From: an uncultured Cellvibrionales bacterium
Lineage (GTDB): Bacteria > Pseudomonadota > Gammaproteobacteria > Pseudomonadales > Dasaniaceae
Direction: 5' to 3'
Length of the DNA stretch: 34,947 nucleotides
NCBI GenBank assembly: GCA_913019905.1
Contig: CAJVZD010000051.1
Coordinates: 1 to 34,947, forward strand
Below the pieces are notes generated by a model. It was not told the DNA's origin and searched no databases. It worked only from the letters and a program-made list of their open reading frames with translations. This document shows positions 7,623 to 16,634 of the stretch, in pieces. A program made the translations under genes and the position numbers. Positions within the stretch are counted from its first letter, which is position 1; the number at the start of each line of letters is the position of its first letter.

Positions 7623-8861
7623 ATGGGCACCAAAAACTATGTCCAACTAAGTGCAATGATGTTCCTTCAATTTTTCATTTGGGGAGCCTGGTTTGTCACG
7701 CTGGGAACCTATTTGGCAGCTAATGGTTTCAGCGGTTCAGAAATCGGATCGGCCTATTTGATGAATAATATTGGCGCAATTATTTCTCCCTTTTTCATTG
7801 GTTTGATTGCCGACCGCTTTTTTTCTGCGGAAAAGGTCATGGCAATACTGCATTTACTGGGCGGCGCTGTTCTCTACTTCGTATCGGACATGACCACAGC
7901 GGGATCAATTATTGCAGGTTTACTCTTATATAATGCGTGTTATATGCCAACGCTTGCCTTGGTAAATACCATATCGTTTAACCTAATGGACTCACCGGCT
8001 ACACAGTTCCCAAAGGTAAGAGTGTGGGGCACTTTAGGTTGGATTGTTGCTGGATTGGTTATTTCATTTGTTCTGTCTGGCATGTCTGAAAATGTCGAAT
8101 CCACATCTATCCCGATGAAGATGGCAGCCATAGCGTCAATATTGATGGGCCTGTTTAGCCTGTCATTACCCAACACTCCGCCGCAAAAAACAGGCGAGAA
8201 AGTTACTCTTCGCGACATCTTAGGCTTGGACGCTTTGGCGCTACTCAAAGACAAGTCCTTCGCGGCATTTGCTCTTTGTTCTCTACTCATTTCAATTCCA
8301 CTTGCCTTTTATTATGCCTTTGCCAATCTTTATCTGAACGAATTAGGAATGGAAGACGCCGTCGCAAAAATGAGTTTAGGGCAAGTCTCTGAAACTTTAT
8401 TCATGCTGTTAATGCCTTTCTTTTTTAAGAGACTCGGTGTGAAATGGATGCTTTTGGTAGGTATGCTGGCGTGGGTTGTGCGTTACGCATTATTCTCTTT
8501 TGCCGATATGAATAGTTTTGTATGGATGTTATATGCAGGCATTATTTTGCACGGTGTTTGTTACGACTTCTTTTTTGTGACGGGACAAATTTACGTCGAC
8601 AAAAAAGCCGATGTCACGATCCGGGCAAGTGCACAGGGTTTCATCTCCTTACTCACTTACGGCGTTGGCCTGGCGATTGGCTCCAGCCTGTCGGGCGTTG
8701 TTGTCGATGCCTTTACTCAAGATGGCGTCAAAGACTGGGGAGCGATATGGCTAACACCTTGCCTGTTTGCAATCATTGTAGCGGTATTCTTTGCAATGGT
8801 ATTTAAAGAATCCGAGGAAGATAGTACTGAGAATGGAAGACAACTCGCGCCGGAGAGCTAA
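7623..8861 (+). CDS. MFS permease of the nucleoside:H+ symporter (NupG/XapB) family
   Basis: The 412-residue protein has twelve predicted membrane segments and opens with the family signature: LSAMMFLQFFIWGAWFVTLG (about 9-28), followed by GSAYLMNNIGAIISPFFIG and GLIADRFF. These match the nucleoside-proton symporter group of the major facilitator superfamily, whose environmental members often lie beside sugar-oxidation genes. GGAGA precedes the ATG. The gene faces the four-gene 3-keto-glycoside operon across a 387-base gap. I infer uptake of a sugar or glycoside product of that pathway rather than a nucleoside, but no residue proves it. Confidence 0.85.
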   Translation: MGTKNYVQLSAMMFLQFFIWGAWFVTLGTYLAANGFSGSEIGSAYLMNNIGAIISPFFIGLIADRFFSAEKVMAILHLLGGAVLYFVSDMTTAGSIIAGLLLYNACYMPTLALVNTISFNLMDSPATQFPKVRVWGTLGWIVAGLVISFVLSGMSENVESTSIPMKMAAIASILMGLFSLSLPNTPPQKTGEKVTLRDILGLDALALLKDKSFAAFALCSLLISIPLAFYYAFANLYLNELGMEDAVAKMSLGQVSETLFMLLMPFFFKRLGVKWMLLVGMLAWVVRYALFSFADMNSFVWMLYAGIILHGVCYDFFFVTGQIYVDKKADVTIRASAQGFISLLTYGVGLAIGSSLSGVVVDAFTQDGVKDWGAIWLTPCLFAIIVAVFFAMVFKESEEDSTENGRQLAPES

Positions 8862-9248
8862 CACGATAAATACGGCTCATCTCTAACGGAAAATTTAGAG
8901 ATGAGATCAATTGCATTAAGACTAGCCAGACTTTCTCAATTCCACTGCGAAAATCAAGGGTGAAGGAGATGCTTCTTTTGATCTTATCCGCCTTTGTTGC
9001 TGTCACTAGGTTCGCTAAGGCTGAAAGCCCAACAGCAACAAGCATTGGGACCCCGACTCCCTGAAAAATCACTGCTGGCGCTAACAACTCTCTGCCATCC
9101 GACGCCAGCGTTTTTATCAATGTCTTAAATCTTGTCAGCTGAAAAATCTAACAAGGTCATTGAGTAATCTACAAGATACTGACAGGAATGGGTCACCAGC
9201 TTTCTGTAGGCCAAAGGAATAAAATAATCTCACGGACTCGTGTTAAAA
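8862..9248. other. Convergent intergenic region with hairpins
   Basis: The region lies between the ends of the MFS gene and the DUF1080 gene. Besides the perfect stem at 8876-8905, GCTGGCG near 9071 can pair with CGCCAGC near 9105, followed by GTTTTTA. A minus-strand frame of 105 codons (8803-9120) overlaps the MFS gene and has no ribosome binding site or recognisable domain, so I do not call it a gene. Confidence 0.6.
8876..8905. terminator. Perfect 11-bp hairpin after the MFS gene
   Basis: CTCATCTCTAA and TTAGAGATGAG pair exactly around an eight-base loop, 14 bases after the stop codon. No long T-run follows, so it may work as a transcript-end stabiliser as much as an intrinsic terminator. 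Confidence 0.55.
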
Positions 9249-10049
9249 TTAGTTCTGCTCCAATACGAGAATTTCAATGTCTTTAAATTGCACCGGATGG
9301 CTTTCAGATTGCAGGGAAATGTAACCGGATGACAACAAAGCGTTATTCTCTGCGGATTTTAACAAGGCTGAAGAATATCGATCTTTTTTGTCAAGCTGAG
9401 CTCGCTGATATTGCATGACCAATTCATCGTTCACATAGTGCTTGATCACGTCATTGCCCAGTACTTCTAATTCGACTTTTACCCATTGCTCGCCGTGAAA
9501 CGTTTTTGACTCAGAATTGATACAATGACGCTTTTTCACTTTACCGTGCATCTCTACGTGAGTTCCCGGAGAGCACATATTTGCCGTGCTACGCTCTCTG
9601 TTTCCATCGGCACCGCCGAGCAATTGCACTTCCACCGACACGGGGAAATCCTGGTCTTTCAACATAGATTCAGGTTTTTGACCATGTATCATGATACCGC
9701 TGTTCTTAAATGCCCAACCTTGTCCGTCGTGTACTTGATCGCCAACAAAGCGATAATGCAACCTAAGGCGATAATGAGAGTAGGGAGTTTTATAAAATAA
9801 ATGCCCGAAGCTGTTTTCGAAATCCTTGTAGCCATCGTAGGAAACCGTTAACAAGCCGTTTTCCACTCTAAAAGTATTAGCGTAATTTTCACCGAGTTCA
9901 TGATAACGAATCTTCGGCACCCAGCCGTCGGTATTTTCCCCATTAAACAAACTGACCCAACTATTTTTTTCCGAACCGAGTGAGGCGGTAGAAAAAATCA
10001 GCAGCATTACCACCAATGCCATTTCTTTCAGCGGATACATTGTCTTCAT
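9249..10049 (-). CDS. DUF1080 (3-keto-disaccharide hydrolase) domain protein, secreted
   Basis: The 266-residue product begins with a Sec-type signal (MKTMYPLKEMALVVMLLIFS, cleavage likely after TASLGS). A concanavalin-like beta-sandwich of the DUF1080/PF06439 family follows: WVSLFNGENTDGW (about 31-43), the FKNSGIMIHGQ core (about 117-127), and the closing GYISLQSESHPVQFKDIEI (about 242-260). Members hydrolyse or eliminate 3-keto-glycosides made by glycoside 3-dehydrogenases. It is the last gene of a four-gene minus-strand operon with exactly such a dehydrogenase, which supports the same role here, probably in the periplasm. AAGGAAA lies upstream of the ATG. Substrate unknown. Confidence 0.85.
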   Translation of the reverse strand: MKTMYPLKEMALVVMLLIFSTASLGSEKNSWVSLFNGENTDGWVPKIRYHELGENYANTFRVENGLLTVSYDGYKDFENSFGHLFYKTPYSHYRLRLHYRFVGDQVHDGQGWAFKNSGIMIHGQKPESMLKDQDFPVSVEVQLLGGADGNRERSTANMCSPGTHVEMHGKVKKRHCINSESKTFHGEQWVKVELEVLGNDVIKHYVNDELVMQYQRAQLDKKDRYSSALLKSAENNALLSSGYISLQSESHPVQFKDIEILVLEQN

Positions 10050-10091
10050 GTTGATCTTTCCTTTCGTTATGTTCGAATAGCTGTCGCAAAA

Positions 10092-10943
10092 CTAGAAAAC
10101 CAACTTCTGCAGGTAAGCAATACTGTTAGCCGCCGATTGCAGCGAATCTTTAGGCATATCGTGTTCAACATAAAAGTGTTCAAATCCAGCCTTCTTCGAT
10201 TGCGCAAAAATTTTAGCGAATTCAATGGTGCCGGCACCGACATCCGTGAACAGGCCATTTTCCGCCATATCTTTTACATGACATTGCTTAAAACGCCCCG
10301 GATATTTGTCGAAATACGGAAAGGGATCCTTACCTGCTCGATGAATCCAATAGAGATCCATCGTCATTTTCATCAGTTCACTGTCGATTTGTTCCAACAT
10401 GAAATCATAGGGCAGGATGCCTTCCAGTGGCATAAACTCGAAATGATGATTGTGATAGCCAAAATGCATCCCGCGTTTTATCGCGGCTTCACCGGCTTTG
10501 CTGAATAACTCGACGTAACTTTTGTAATGATCCAGTGAGCTCCGTTCCTGTTCGCCAAGGTAAGCCAACACGACGTATTCATGGCCAACTTCGGCGGCCA
10601 TGTCCATAGTCTCATCTAACTTATTCTTAATCAGGTCGAGGCTAATATGCGTTGAGGGAGATGTAAGTCCAGCAGCAGTCAATAAGCGCTTTATCTCGTC
10701 GGGATTTTTATCAAAATAACCGGCAAATTCAACCTCTTTATATCCGAGCTTCGCGAGGGACTGCAGCGTCGACGCGACGTTTTTAGCCATTAAGTCGCGT
10801 ACTGTATAGAGCTGAATACCCACCCTGTCTAACTGGTTTCCACCAGCAAAAACAGGCGTTCCCGTTAGCCCTAACAGACTCGCGCCCGAGCCAATACTGA
10901 CAGTTTTCAAGAACTGTCGTCGCGAATGGATTATTGAATTCAT
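10092..10943 (-). CDS. Tat-exported sugar phosphate isomerase/epimerase-like TIM-barrel protein
   Basis: The 283-residue protein starts with a textbook twin-arginine signal: SRRQFLKTVSIGSGASLLG, then a cleavage site near TPVFA. The rest is an AP-endonuclease/xylose-isomerase-like TIM barrel: VGIQLYTVRDLM (about 42-53), LGYKEVEFAG (about 66-75), FGYHNHHFEF (about 161-170), then MDLYWIHRAGKDP and FEHFYVEHDMP, which supply the His/Glu/Asp metal ligands of the family. Relatives act with DUF1080 proteins on 3-keto sugars. Export of a sugar isomerase fold is notable and matches a periplasmic pathway. CGGAGAA lies before the ATG, and 44 bases separate it from the GMC gene. Confidence 0.87.
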   Translation of the reverse strand: MNSIIHSRRQFLKTVSIGSGASLLGLTGTPVFAGGNQLDRVGIQLYTVRDLMAKNVASTLQSLAKLGYKEVEFAGYFDKNPDEIKRLLTAAGLTSPSTHISLDLIKNKLDETMDMAAEVGHEYVVLAYLGEQERSSLDHYKSYVELFSKAGEAAIKRGMHFGYHNHHFEFMPLEGILPYDFMLEQIDSELMKMTMDLYWIHRAGKDPFPYFDKYPGRFKQCHVKDMAENGLFTDVGAGTIEFAKIFAQSKKAGFEHFYVEHDMPKDSLQSAANSIAYLQKLVF

Positions 10944-10987
10944 CGTCTATTCTCCGGTGTTAACCATCTAAATTGCCAAGCCTCGGA

Positions 10988-12685
10988 CTATATCAATCCT
11001 TCCTGCAGCTGTTTTACCGCATAATCAACTGCTCTGGCAGTCAATGCCATATACGTTATCGACGGATTTACACAGGAGGAAGAAGTCATGCACGCACCAT
11101 CTGTTACAAACAGGTTCGGCACTTCGTGCGCCTGGTTCCATTTATTGAGTACTGATTCGGCGGGATCGTTACCCATTCGAGCCGTTCCCATTTCGTGTAT
11201 ACCGGCTCCCGGAGGACCACTACCAATAAAACTTCCCACTAAACCCGCACCCGCGGCCTTCAACATATTTTCTCCCTGCTTGGCAATATCCTTGCGCATC
11301 TTGAACTCATTTTCATGAAATGCGGCATCGAATTTAACTTGGGGAATACCAAAGCTGTCGACCAGCTTATCGTCCAAGGTCATTCGGTTTTTCGCGCTGG
11401 GGAGATGCTCACCAAAGCCTGCTAAGTAGATTAACCAGGGCCCTGGTTTTTTCAAAGAGTTTTTAAAATCCGCACCGAAACCGCCCGTCTGTGCAGCCAT
11501 GTCTTTCCACCCCAAACGTCTAGCGCCTCCTTGGTATCCGTAGCCACGAAGAAAATCAACATCCTCATCTTGCCCTTTGACATTTCTGAAACGAGGGATG
11601 TAAACGCCGTTGGGCCTATTTCCGGAATAGTATTTATCGTCAAAACCTTGCATGAATCCGTAGGCTGCCGTCCCCAGGGTATGATCCATCATATTACGCC
11701 CTAAAGCTCCGCTCCCGTTAGCTAAGCCATTGGGAAAAGACTGTGACGTAGAGTTAAGTAAAATCTGCGTACTACCGATTGTTGAAGCGCAAAGAAATAC
11801 CAGCTTGGAACGATAAACAGTTTTCTTGCCGGTATTGGTATCGATCACCTGTACACCACTGACGCGTTTTTCAATCGGGTCATATTCAAGTCTTTCAACA
11901 ACGCTGTCGGCAATAAGGGTTAAATTCCCGGTTTTCTTTGCCGCCGGTAATGTTGAACTATGGCTGCTGAAATATGCGCCAACCGAACACCCTCTCTGAC
12001 AAGGACCACAGTAATGGCAAGCACCTCTGCCATTTTTCGGCTCGGTTTGAACCGCGACGCGACCGATAGTCATAACTCGGTCAGAATAATGTTCTTCGAT
12101 ACCCTTTTTTACAGCCTTTTCGACGATATTCATTTCCATCGGTTTTTGGAATTCACCATCAGGCAACTGGGGTAAATTTAGCTTTTCACCTGAAACCCCT
12201 GCAAATTTTTCTACGTAGGAATACCATGGCGCGATATCTTTGTAGCGAATCGGCCAGTCAATGCCATGCCCATCTTTCTTATTCGCTTCAAAATCCAAAT
12301 CACTCCAACGATAAACCTGCCGCGCCCATAACAGGGAACGACCACCGACGACATCGGCTCGAATCCATTCAAACGGCTTGCCTTCACTCGTGGTGTAGGG
12401 GTTTTTCTTATCATTATTAAAAAAATGTCTGGTTGTCTCGTCAAACGCGTAAGACGTACTTTGAACGGAATATTCTTCTTTATACAACTCCCGCAAGGGT
12501 TTTCCAGCATAGGGAATCTCCCATGGCGTCATATGCTCGCCCTTATAGTCTTTACCGTGCTCAAGAGGGCGACCTCTCTCGAGAATCAATACCTTCAAAC
12601 CTTTTTCAGTTAGCTCTTTAGCAGCCCAACCGCCTGAGATGCCCGACCCCACAACAATGGCATCAAATTGAATATTCTCTTTCAT
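10988..12685 (-). CDS. GMC-family flavoprotein, catalytic subunit of a glycoside/sugar dehydrogenase
   Basis: From the chosen start the 565-residue enzyme opens with the FAD-binding sequence AIVVGSGISGGWAAKEL (about 9-25) and ends with the GMC catalytic pair: His in IHEMGTARMG (about H497) and Asn in CVNPS (about N540). A cysteine cluster CHYCGPCQRGC (C223, C226, C229, C233) recalls the Fe-S region of FAD glucose dehydrogenase alpha subunits. The frame is open 18 codons further upstream, but GAGGAGA sits just before the ATG at 12685, and this start avoids overlap with the preceding gene. No signal peptide is visible. I infer that it travels to the periplasm with its Tat-signal partner at 12696-13292, as in FAD-GDH and glucoside 3-dehydrogenase complexes. 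The usual cytochrome subunit is not encoded here. Confidence 0.9.
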   Translation of the reverse strand: MKENIQFDAIVVGSGISGGWAAKELTEKGLKVLILERGRPLEHGKDYKGEHMTPWEIPYAGKPLRELYKEEYSVQSTSYAFDETTRHFFNNDKKNPYTTSEGKPFEWIRADVVGGRSLLWARQVYRWSDLDFEANKKDGHGIDWPIRYKDIAPWYSYVEKFAGVSGEKLNLPQLPDGEFQKPMEMNIVEKAVKKGIEEHYSDRVMTIGRVAVQTEPKNGRGACHYCGPCQRGCSVGAYFSSHSSTLPAAKKTGNLTLIADSVVERLEYDPIEKRVSGVQVIDTNTGKKTVYRSKLVFLCASTIGSTQILLNSTSQSFPNGLANGSGALGRNMMDHTLGTAAYGFMQGFDDKYYSGNRPNGVYIPRFRNVKGQDEDVDFLRGYGYQGGARRLGWKDMAAQTGGFGADFKNSLKKPGPWLIYLAGFGEHLPSAKNRMTLDDKLVDSFGIPQVKFDAAFHENEFKMRKDIAKQGENMLKAAGAGLVGSFIGSGPPGAGIHEMGTARMGNDPAESVLNKWNQAHEVPNLFVTDGACMTSSSCVNPSITYMALTARAVDYAVKQLQEGLI

Positions 12686-12695
12686 TACTTTCTCC

Positions 12696-13292
12696 TCAAG
12701 AAGACCACTGTCGACCCACATCAGCGAAATTGATATCACCGTCGTACTTCATAGGCATGGGGTTGTAGATTAATTCCTGCGTCGCTCCAATTTCCGAGGT
12801 GTAATAACCTAAAACCGTCAGCTCTTTCATTTTCAAGAAAAACGGCGCGTCCTCACTTAAGGTATTATCTCCCGGTCTTGAACTGCCTCTATGGGACTTA
12901 CTTTGTTTTTCTGACCAGGTCAACGCAGCGGTTTGCTCTTTACGATCACAGAGTCTGAATGATTTACCAAAGGCCTTTTTGCTGTAATCCTCAATGTCTG
13001 CCAGGCCTGTCAAAAATACTTGCCGTTCAAGGTCTGTATACCATTCAGAAACAATTAGCTCGATAAAATCAGGAACACCGGCCTCTATCGCACCTGGCGT
13101 ATCTGTTTTTGGAATTATCAGTTCCGCCAGAATTGCGACACTTTTTCGGGCGTCGGCATCAAAAAACGGATTCTGTGGAGCGCGTGTAGAATTTGCATTA
13201 TCCGCATTCGCAATGACTGCCGAACTGATAGTACTGGACAGGCTGCCACCTAACAAAACTGCTGCTATTTTTATTAATTCTCTGCGATTCAT
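12696..13292 (-). CDS. Gluconate 2-dehydrogenase subunit 3-family small subunit, Tat signal
   Basis: The 198-residue protein has a Tat-like leader (NRRELIKIAAVLLGG, then a hydrophobic stretch to about residue 29). The gluconate dehydrogenase gamma-subunit pattern follows: FDADARKSVAILAELIIPKTDTPGA near 44-68, then GVPDFIELIVSEWY. In glucose and glucoside 3-dehydrogenases this subunit carries the export signal for the flavoprotein. It is the first gene of the minus-strand operon; GAGGTG precedes the ATG. Its TGA stop is ten bases from the GMC start, whose ribosome binding site sits in that gap, so the two subunits are probably translationally coupled. Confidence 0.87.
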   Translation of the reverse strand: MNRRELIKIAAVLLGGSLSSTISSAVIANADNANSTRAPQNPFFDADARKSVAILAELIIPKTDTPGAIEAGVPDFIELIVSEWYTDLERQVFLTGLADIEDYSKKAFGKSFRLCDRKEQTAALTWSEKQSKSHRGSSRPGDNTLSEDAPFFLKMKELTVLGYYTSEIGATQELIYNPMPMKYDGDINFADVGRQWSS

Positions 13293-13799
13293 ATTGCACC
13301 TCGTCGCTAAATTCCACGGGACTACTGGCGTGATTATTTATTGTCAATATAGGGAAAACCGTCTCAAAATTGCTAAAGTGTTCTTTTTATAATCATGTTC
13401 ACTTCTTCAGGGTTTGGGGTCGATCTCGAAGTTAGCTTGCACGCTCTTTTTAATACACGCTTTTTTATTACACGCTTTTTTATTACATGTTTTTTTATTC
13501 CGTGTTTTTCTATTACATGTTTTATATCAATTGCACTCATTGACAAATCTATGTTTCCTGCGATGACAGCGAATTATTTCATCCTCGGAAAAACACTTCA
13601 TGTTATTATCTTTTTCATTTTATCGGAGTCACGACATTTAATCGTTCATACGTTAACATGTCAAAGTCAATTACGACTAAGCGGAGTTTTATTAAGTATG
13701 TTTAATACAAAAATTCAGCGTTAAAACTCAGATTTAGAACACTGGCTAAAAACACCTTAACCACCTAATAAGATAGACGCTTTCTGGATTTACACCATA
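13293..13799. other. Divergent intergenic region containing a 15-bp minisatellite
   Basis: The region separates the dehydrogenase operon and the symporter gene and should contain both promoters. A plus-strand frame of 109 codons (13395-13724) exists, but its first half is a translated tandem repeat (FFITR/FFITC units), it lacks a ribosome binding site, and the rest has no recognisable domain. I do not count it as a gene. No confident promoter boxes were found. Confidence 0.55.
13446..13535. repeat. 15-bp-period degenerate tandem repeat, five to six units
   Basis: Units in exact 15-base phase include TTTTTTATTACACGC (13461), TTTTTTATTACATGT (13476), TTTTTTATTCCGTGT (13491) and TTTTCTATTACATGT (13506). 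The last, diverged unit runs into ATATCAATTGC, a string also found at the end of the repeat at 26541-26645. Confidence 0.8.
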
Positions 13800-15071
13800 A
13801 TGCCACAACTCATCAAAAACCTGACTTTCTGGGTGTTTCTTGCAGCCCTACTTGGCTATGGCTCTGCGCTAATATTTGGCAATGAAGAATGGGCAGGCAG
13901 CGCTGCACCCCCGGCATTCTACGAATTTATTCTTCTACTGAAAACGCTATTTTTGTCTCTGCTCAAAATGTTAGTCGCACCGATTATTTTCTTTTCTCTC
14001 ATTGGTGGACTGTTGGGGATAGGCGATGCCAATCGTCTTAAAAAACTCGGCGGCATAACCATTCTCTACTATAGCTGCACGACAATGATAGCCATCAGTA
14101 TTGGGCTGACCGTGGTATTCTACATCCACCCCTGGGTGGGAAATGTTGACCAGATAACGGTTGAAGCTGCCAGTCAAAGTGCAAATTTTACAGCACCAAA
14201 ACAGCTTATTGACGACAGTAATGACTCCATTGTCCGGGTACTGAGCAATGTATTAAAACTCGCTTTTACCAATCCTTTTTCTGCTCTCGCTAATTTGAAT
14301 ATTCTGGGAATCGCAACGAACGCCTTCATTATCGGATTGGCAATGTTATTGACGGTGCCCCAGGACAGTCCGTTAATCATCGCCATTCATCAAACCAACG
14401 CGATACTCCACAAGATTCTCTCGTGGTTCGTGTTAATTACGCCCTTGGGAATATTTGCCATTATTTTTGAGGTTACCCTTAAAAGCGGCGGCACTTTGCT
14501 AAGCTCTCTACTCGCCTTTTGTTCAGTAGTTGTTGCTGCAACCCTGTTACACGGCATCGTTGTTCTACCGATAATTGCAAAGTTTTTTGGCGGTGTTGGC
14601 CCCCTAACGTTGTTTCGAAATATTGGCAGGCCACTCATGGTTGCTTTCGCTACATCGTCAAGCGCCGCCACGCTTCCTGTGAGCATGCAAGCCGCCGAGG
14701 ACAATCTAGGGGTTTCCGGAACGGTATCCAGCTTCGTATTTCCATTGGGCGCGACAATGAATATGGACGGTACAGCGCTGTTCGAGGGTATTGCTGCTAT
14801 ATTCCTCGCCTACCTGTTCGGCATCGACTTAAGCACGACAGCCATCGTTGCGGTTTTCCTAATGGCCATGATTTCGTCAATCGGTGCGCCGGGAATACCT
14901 TCCGGGTCTATGGCAGGAATGCAAATGGTTTTGCTTGCGGCCGGAATCCCCTTAGAAGCGATCGGGATTTTGTTGATCGTGGAACGCCCTCTGGATACTA
15001 TCCGCACGGCGGTTAATGTCGAAGGTGATATTATTGGGGCCCTGGTCGCTCAACGATATTTTAGAGAATAA
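13800..15071 (+). CDS. Dicarboxylate/amino acid:cation symporter (DAACS, GltP/DctA type)
   Basis: This 423-residue membrane transporter imports acidic amino acids or C4-dicarboxylates with H+ or Na+. The family fingerprints are present: the serine-rich hairpin loop TSSSAATLPVS (S286-S288), the MNMDGTA motif (N321, D323) in the seventh helix, and the second hairpin SSIGAPGIPSGSMAGM (about 359-374). Length is normal. No good ribosome binding site precedes the ATG, but MPQLIKNLTFWVFLA is a typical N-terminus. It is a single gene between the divergent dehydrogenase operon and a convergent lipoprotein gene. Substrate preference cannot be read here. Confidence 0.92.
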   Translation: MPQLIKNLTFWVFLAALLGYGSALIFGNEEWAGSAAPPAFYEFILLLKTLFLSLLKMLVAPIIFFSLIGGLLGIGDANRLKKLGGITILYYSCTTMIAISIGLTVVFYIHPWVGNVDQITVEAASQSANFTAPKQLIDDSNDSIVRVLSNVLKLAFTNPFSALANLNILGIATNAFIIGLAMLLTVPQDSPLIIAIHQTNAILHKILSWFVLITPLGIFAIIFEVTLKSGGTLLSSLLAFCSVVVAATLLHGIVVLPIIAKFFGGVGPLTLFRNIGRPLMVAFATSSSAATLPVSMQAAEDNLGVSGTVSSFVFPLGATMNMDGTALFEGIAAIFLAYLFGIDLSTTAIVAVFLMAMISSIGAPGIPSGSMAGMQMVLLAAGIPLEAIGILLIVERPLDTIRTAVNVEGDIIGALVAQRYFRE

Positions 15072-15186
15072 TTTACCTCCCATTTTCGATGGATTGTCGA
15101 CCTCCTCAAACTGTCTACTTGAAAGGCTCTGCCGCAAATCCTTTGCACATCCAATCCGATAATCTGGAGTCATCAGCTAAAAGACA

Positions 15187-15639
15187 TCACTTCCAATTCA
15201 ACGTTAACAAACGCCAGTCCGAACCTTCGATTTGCCACTCTCCCTTTAGCTGGTAAAGGCGACCGCTGTCTGGAATAAAGTTGGTAGCGCCGACCAAGGC
15301 AACCGTCGCTGTACTTACGGCTCGGTGAGTGTCAGTCTCGCTCAATTCAATAGTCACATTACTGACTATTATCCCAATTTTCTGATGGCGTAAGAAAGAA
15401 GCCATAAGCATTCGCTTGACTCCTTTCTTGTCCATTTTGCTATTCAGCAGAAAATAACTAGAAAGATGCTCGGTGACGCCACTGCTACTTTTACCTTCGA
15501 TGGCCGATTGTATTTCTTCGATATTTTCCTTTATTGCCTGTTCGGCCGGAAGTTCACTACAAGCAGACAAAATCATCACAACTGAAAGTATTAGCGTTTT
15601 ATAATGCACGATCTCAAATCCCCGGTTATTTCCCTTCAT
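15187..15639 (-). CDS. Lipoprotein with NTF2-like fold, function unknown
   Basis: The product has a lipoprotein signal with lipobox LSAC (TLILSVVMILSAC). A roughly 130-residue domain follows whose pattern resembles NTF2-like small lipoproteins: an N-terminal helix (EEIQSAIEGKSSSGVTEHL), a central FLRHQKIGIIVSNVTIEL strand, and the closing GRLYQLKGEWQIEGSDWRLL. The start is uncertain. The frame is open to 15693; ATG at 15639 gives 150 residues, and GTG at 15609 gives the most ordinary signal length (Cys at 17). It probably sits in the membrane facing the periplasm. It converges on the symporter gene and is not part of an obvious operon. Confidence 0.7.
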   Translation of the reverse strand: MKGNNRGFEIVHYKTLILSVVMILSACSELPAEQAIKENIEEIQSAIEGKSSSGVTEHLSSYFLLNSKMDKKGVKRMLMASFLRHQKIGIIVSNVTIELSETDTHRAVSTATVALVGATNFIPDSGRLYQLKGEWQIEGSDWRLLTLNWK

Positions 15640-16224
15640 CAAGAATAGCCTATTTACTACTGACAATATAAACGAATATCTCGTCTGCCACATTTCAACT
15701 CGGGACTATCGACCTTATCTCAGTGCGTTTTTCAAGTGCCATCGACTAGTATTTTTTACACCACTATTTACACCATTATTTAGACCCAGGAATTGCAAGA
15801 TCGAGCAATTCGAAATGAGTACAAAGGAAGGTGACCTAGCGGCAATAGCCCGAGTAAATGGGCGAAACAGGACAAAGAATATAGAAGGTCGACCGAACTC
15901 TGCCCCCATTCGACTCGGCATCGCCAGCCATGAATACACAGAACCTGCTTGGAACTCTCTTTACGGCTATTCTTTCTTTAGCGTCTATGGTCGATTACCG
16001 TCTCTTTCATAACCAATTTCAACGGAAAAGTGTTAAGATGCGCCCAGATAAGCATTTTTTGGGGGCAGCCGATAATCTCCTCTACATTTAACACGGAACA
16101 CCTGATCAAGATATCAGCATAATTGTTAAAAATGACTTGCTTCCAAAGCTTTCGAAACCAGACCGATTAGGTCTTTTTCCATTTTACTTCCAGCCTCTCC
16201 ACTTCTATAAAATAGGGTCCAGCA
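15640..16224. other. Gene-poor stretch with short repeats
   Basis: Short frames exist on both strands (15815-16012 plus, 15715-15939 minus), but neither resembles a known protein. Near 15749-15788 a TATTTACACCAT-like 12-base unit repeats two to three times. AGACC-GATTA-GGTCT followed by TTTTT (16160-16178) could act as a small attenuator before the SEC-C gene. TGCGCCC near 16037 can pair with GGGGGCA near 16060. Confidence 0.5.
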
Positions 16225-16563
16225 ATGTCTAAATTTTTCTTCAAAGGTCGAATTGATAAACGAGAAAAACACGAAAACCACGGCTTTAGCACCAACGCGG
16301 TCGTTAAACCCGGATCAGAAAAGAGCCCGTTATCTCTTGTCGTTACCAGTCAGGATCGAAAAGCCGAAATTGAAACGATTCTGGATGAAAATTCCCTGCA
16401 TGCCAGTATTGTTATCGATTCAGAAGACGGTGCCGAAGACAATATCAGTGAACTCAATGCCGTTTTGAACAAACCGAAAACTGCAGCCATTGAAAAAACC
16501 CCCGGTAGAAATGAACCCTGCTCCTGTGGCAGCGAAAAAAAGTTCAAGAAGTGTTGTGGGTAG
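16225..16563 (+). CDS. SEC-C motif metal-binding protein, PBPRA1643 family
   Basis: The 112-residue protein ends in a complete SEC-C zinc motif, GRNEPCSCGSEKKFKKCCG (C99, C101, C110, C111), as found at the C-terminus of SecA. The N-terminus MSKFFFKGRIDKREKH and the middle part match the small PBPRA1643 family seen across marine gammaproteobacteria, whose function is unknown. A possible attenuator hairpin lies about 50 bases upstream. It converges on ampG; the spacer holds an AGTTTA microsatellite. No operon partner. Confidence 0.85.
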   Translation: MSKFFFKGRIDKREKHENHGFSTNAVVKPGSEKSPLSLVVTSQDRKAEIETILDENSLHASIVIDSEDGAEDNISELNAVLNKPKTAAIEKTPGRNEPCSCGSEKKFKKCCG

Positions 16564-16634
16564 GTAGCTAAGGAAACAACACTGAGCAGAATTTAAGAAT
16601 CGGCGTTTCTGACCATTCTCTAAATCAGTCCTTT

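Noticed and set aside
8803..9120. 105-codon minus-strand frame after the MFS gene, with a VPMLVAVGLSALA stretch faintly like a PEP-CTERM helix
   Set aside because: It lacks the PEP motif and a ribosome binding site, overlaps the 3' end of the MFS gene, and spans a likely terminator.
13395..13724. 109-codon frame rich in Phe and Ile
   Set aside because: The first half is the translated minisatellite; no ribosome binding site or domain is visible.
15815..16012. 65-codon plus-strand frame and its minus-strand counterpart
   Set aside because: Neither product resembles a known protein, and both overlap each other in a gene-poor stretch.
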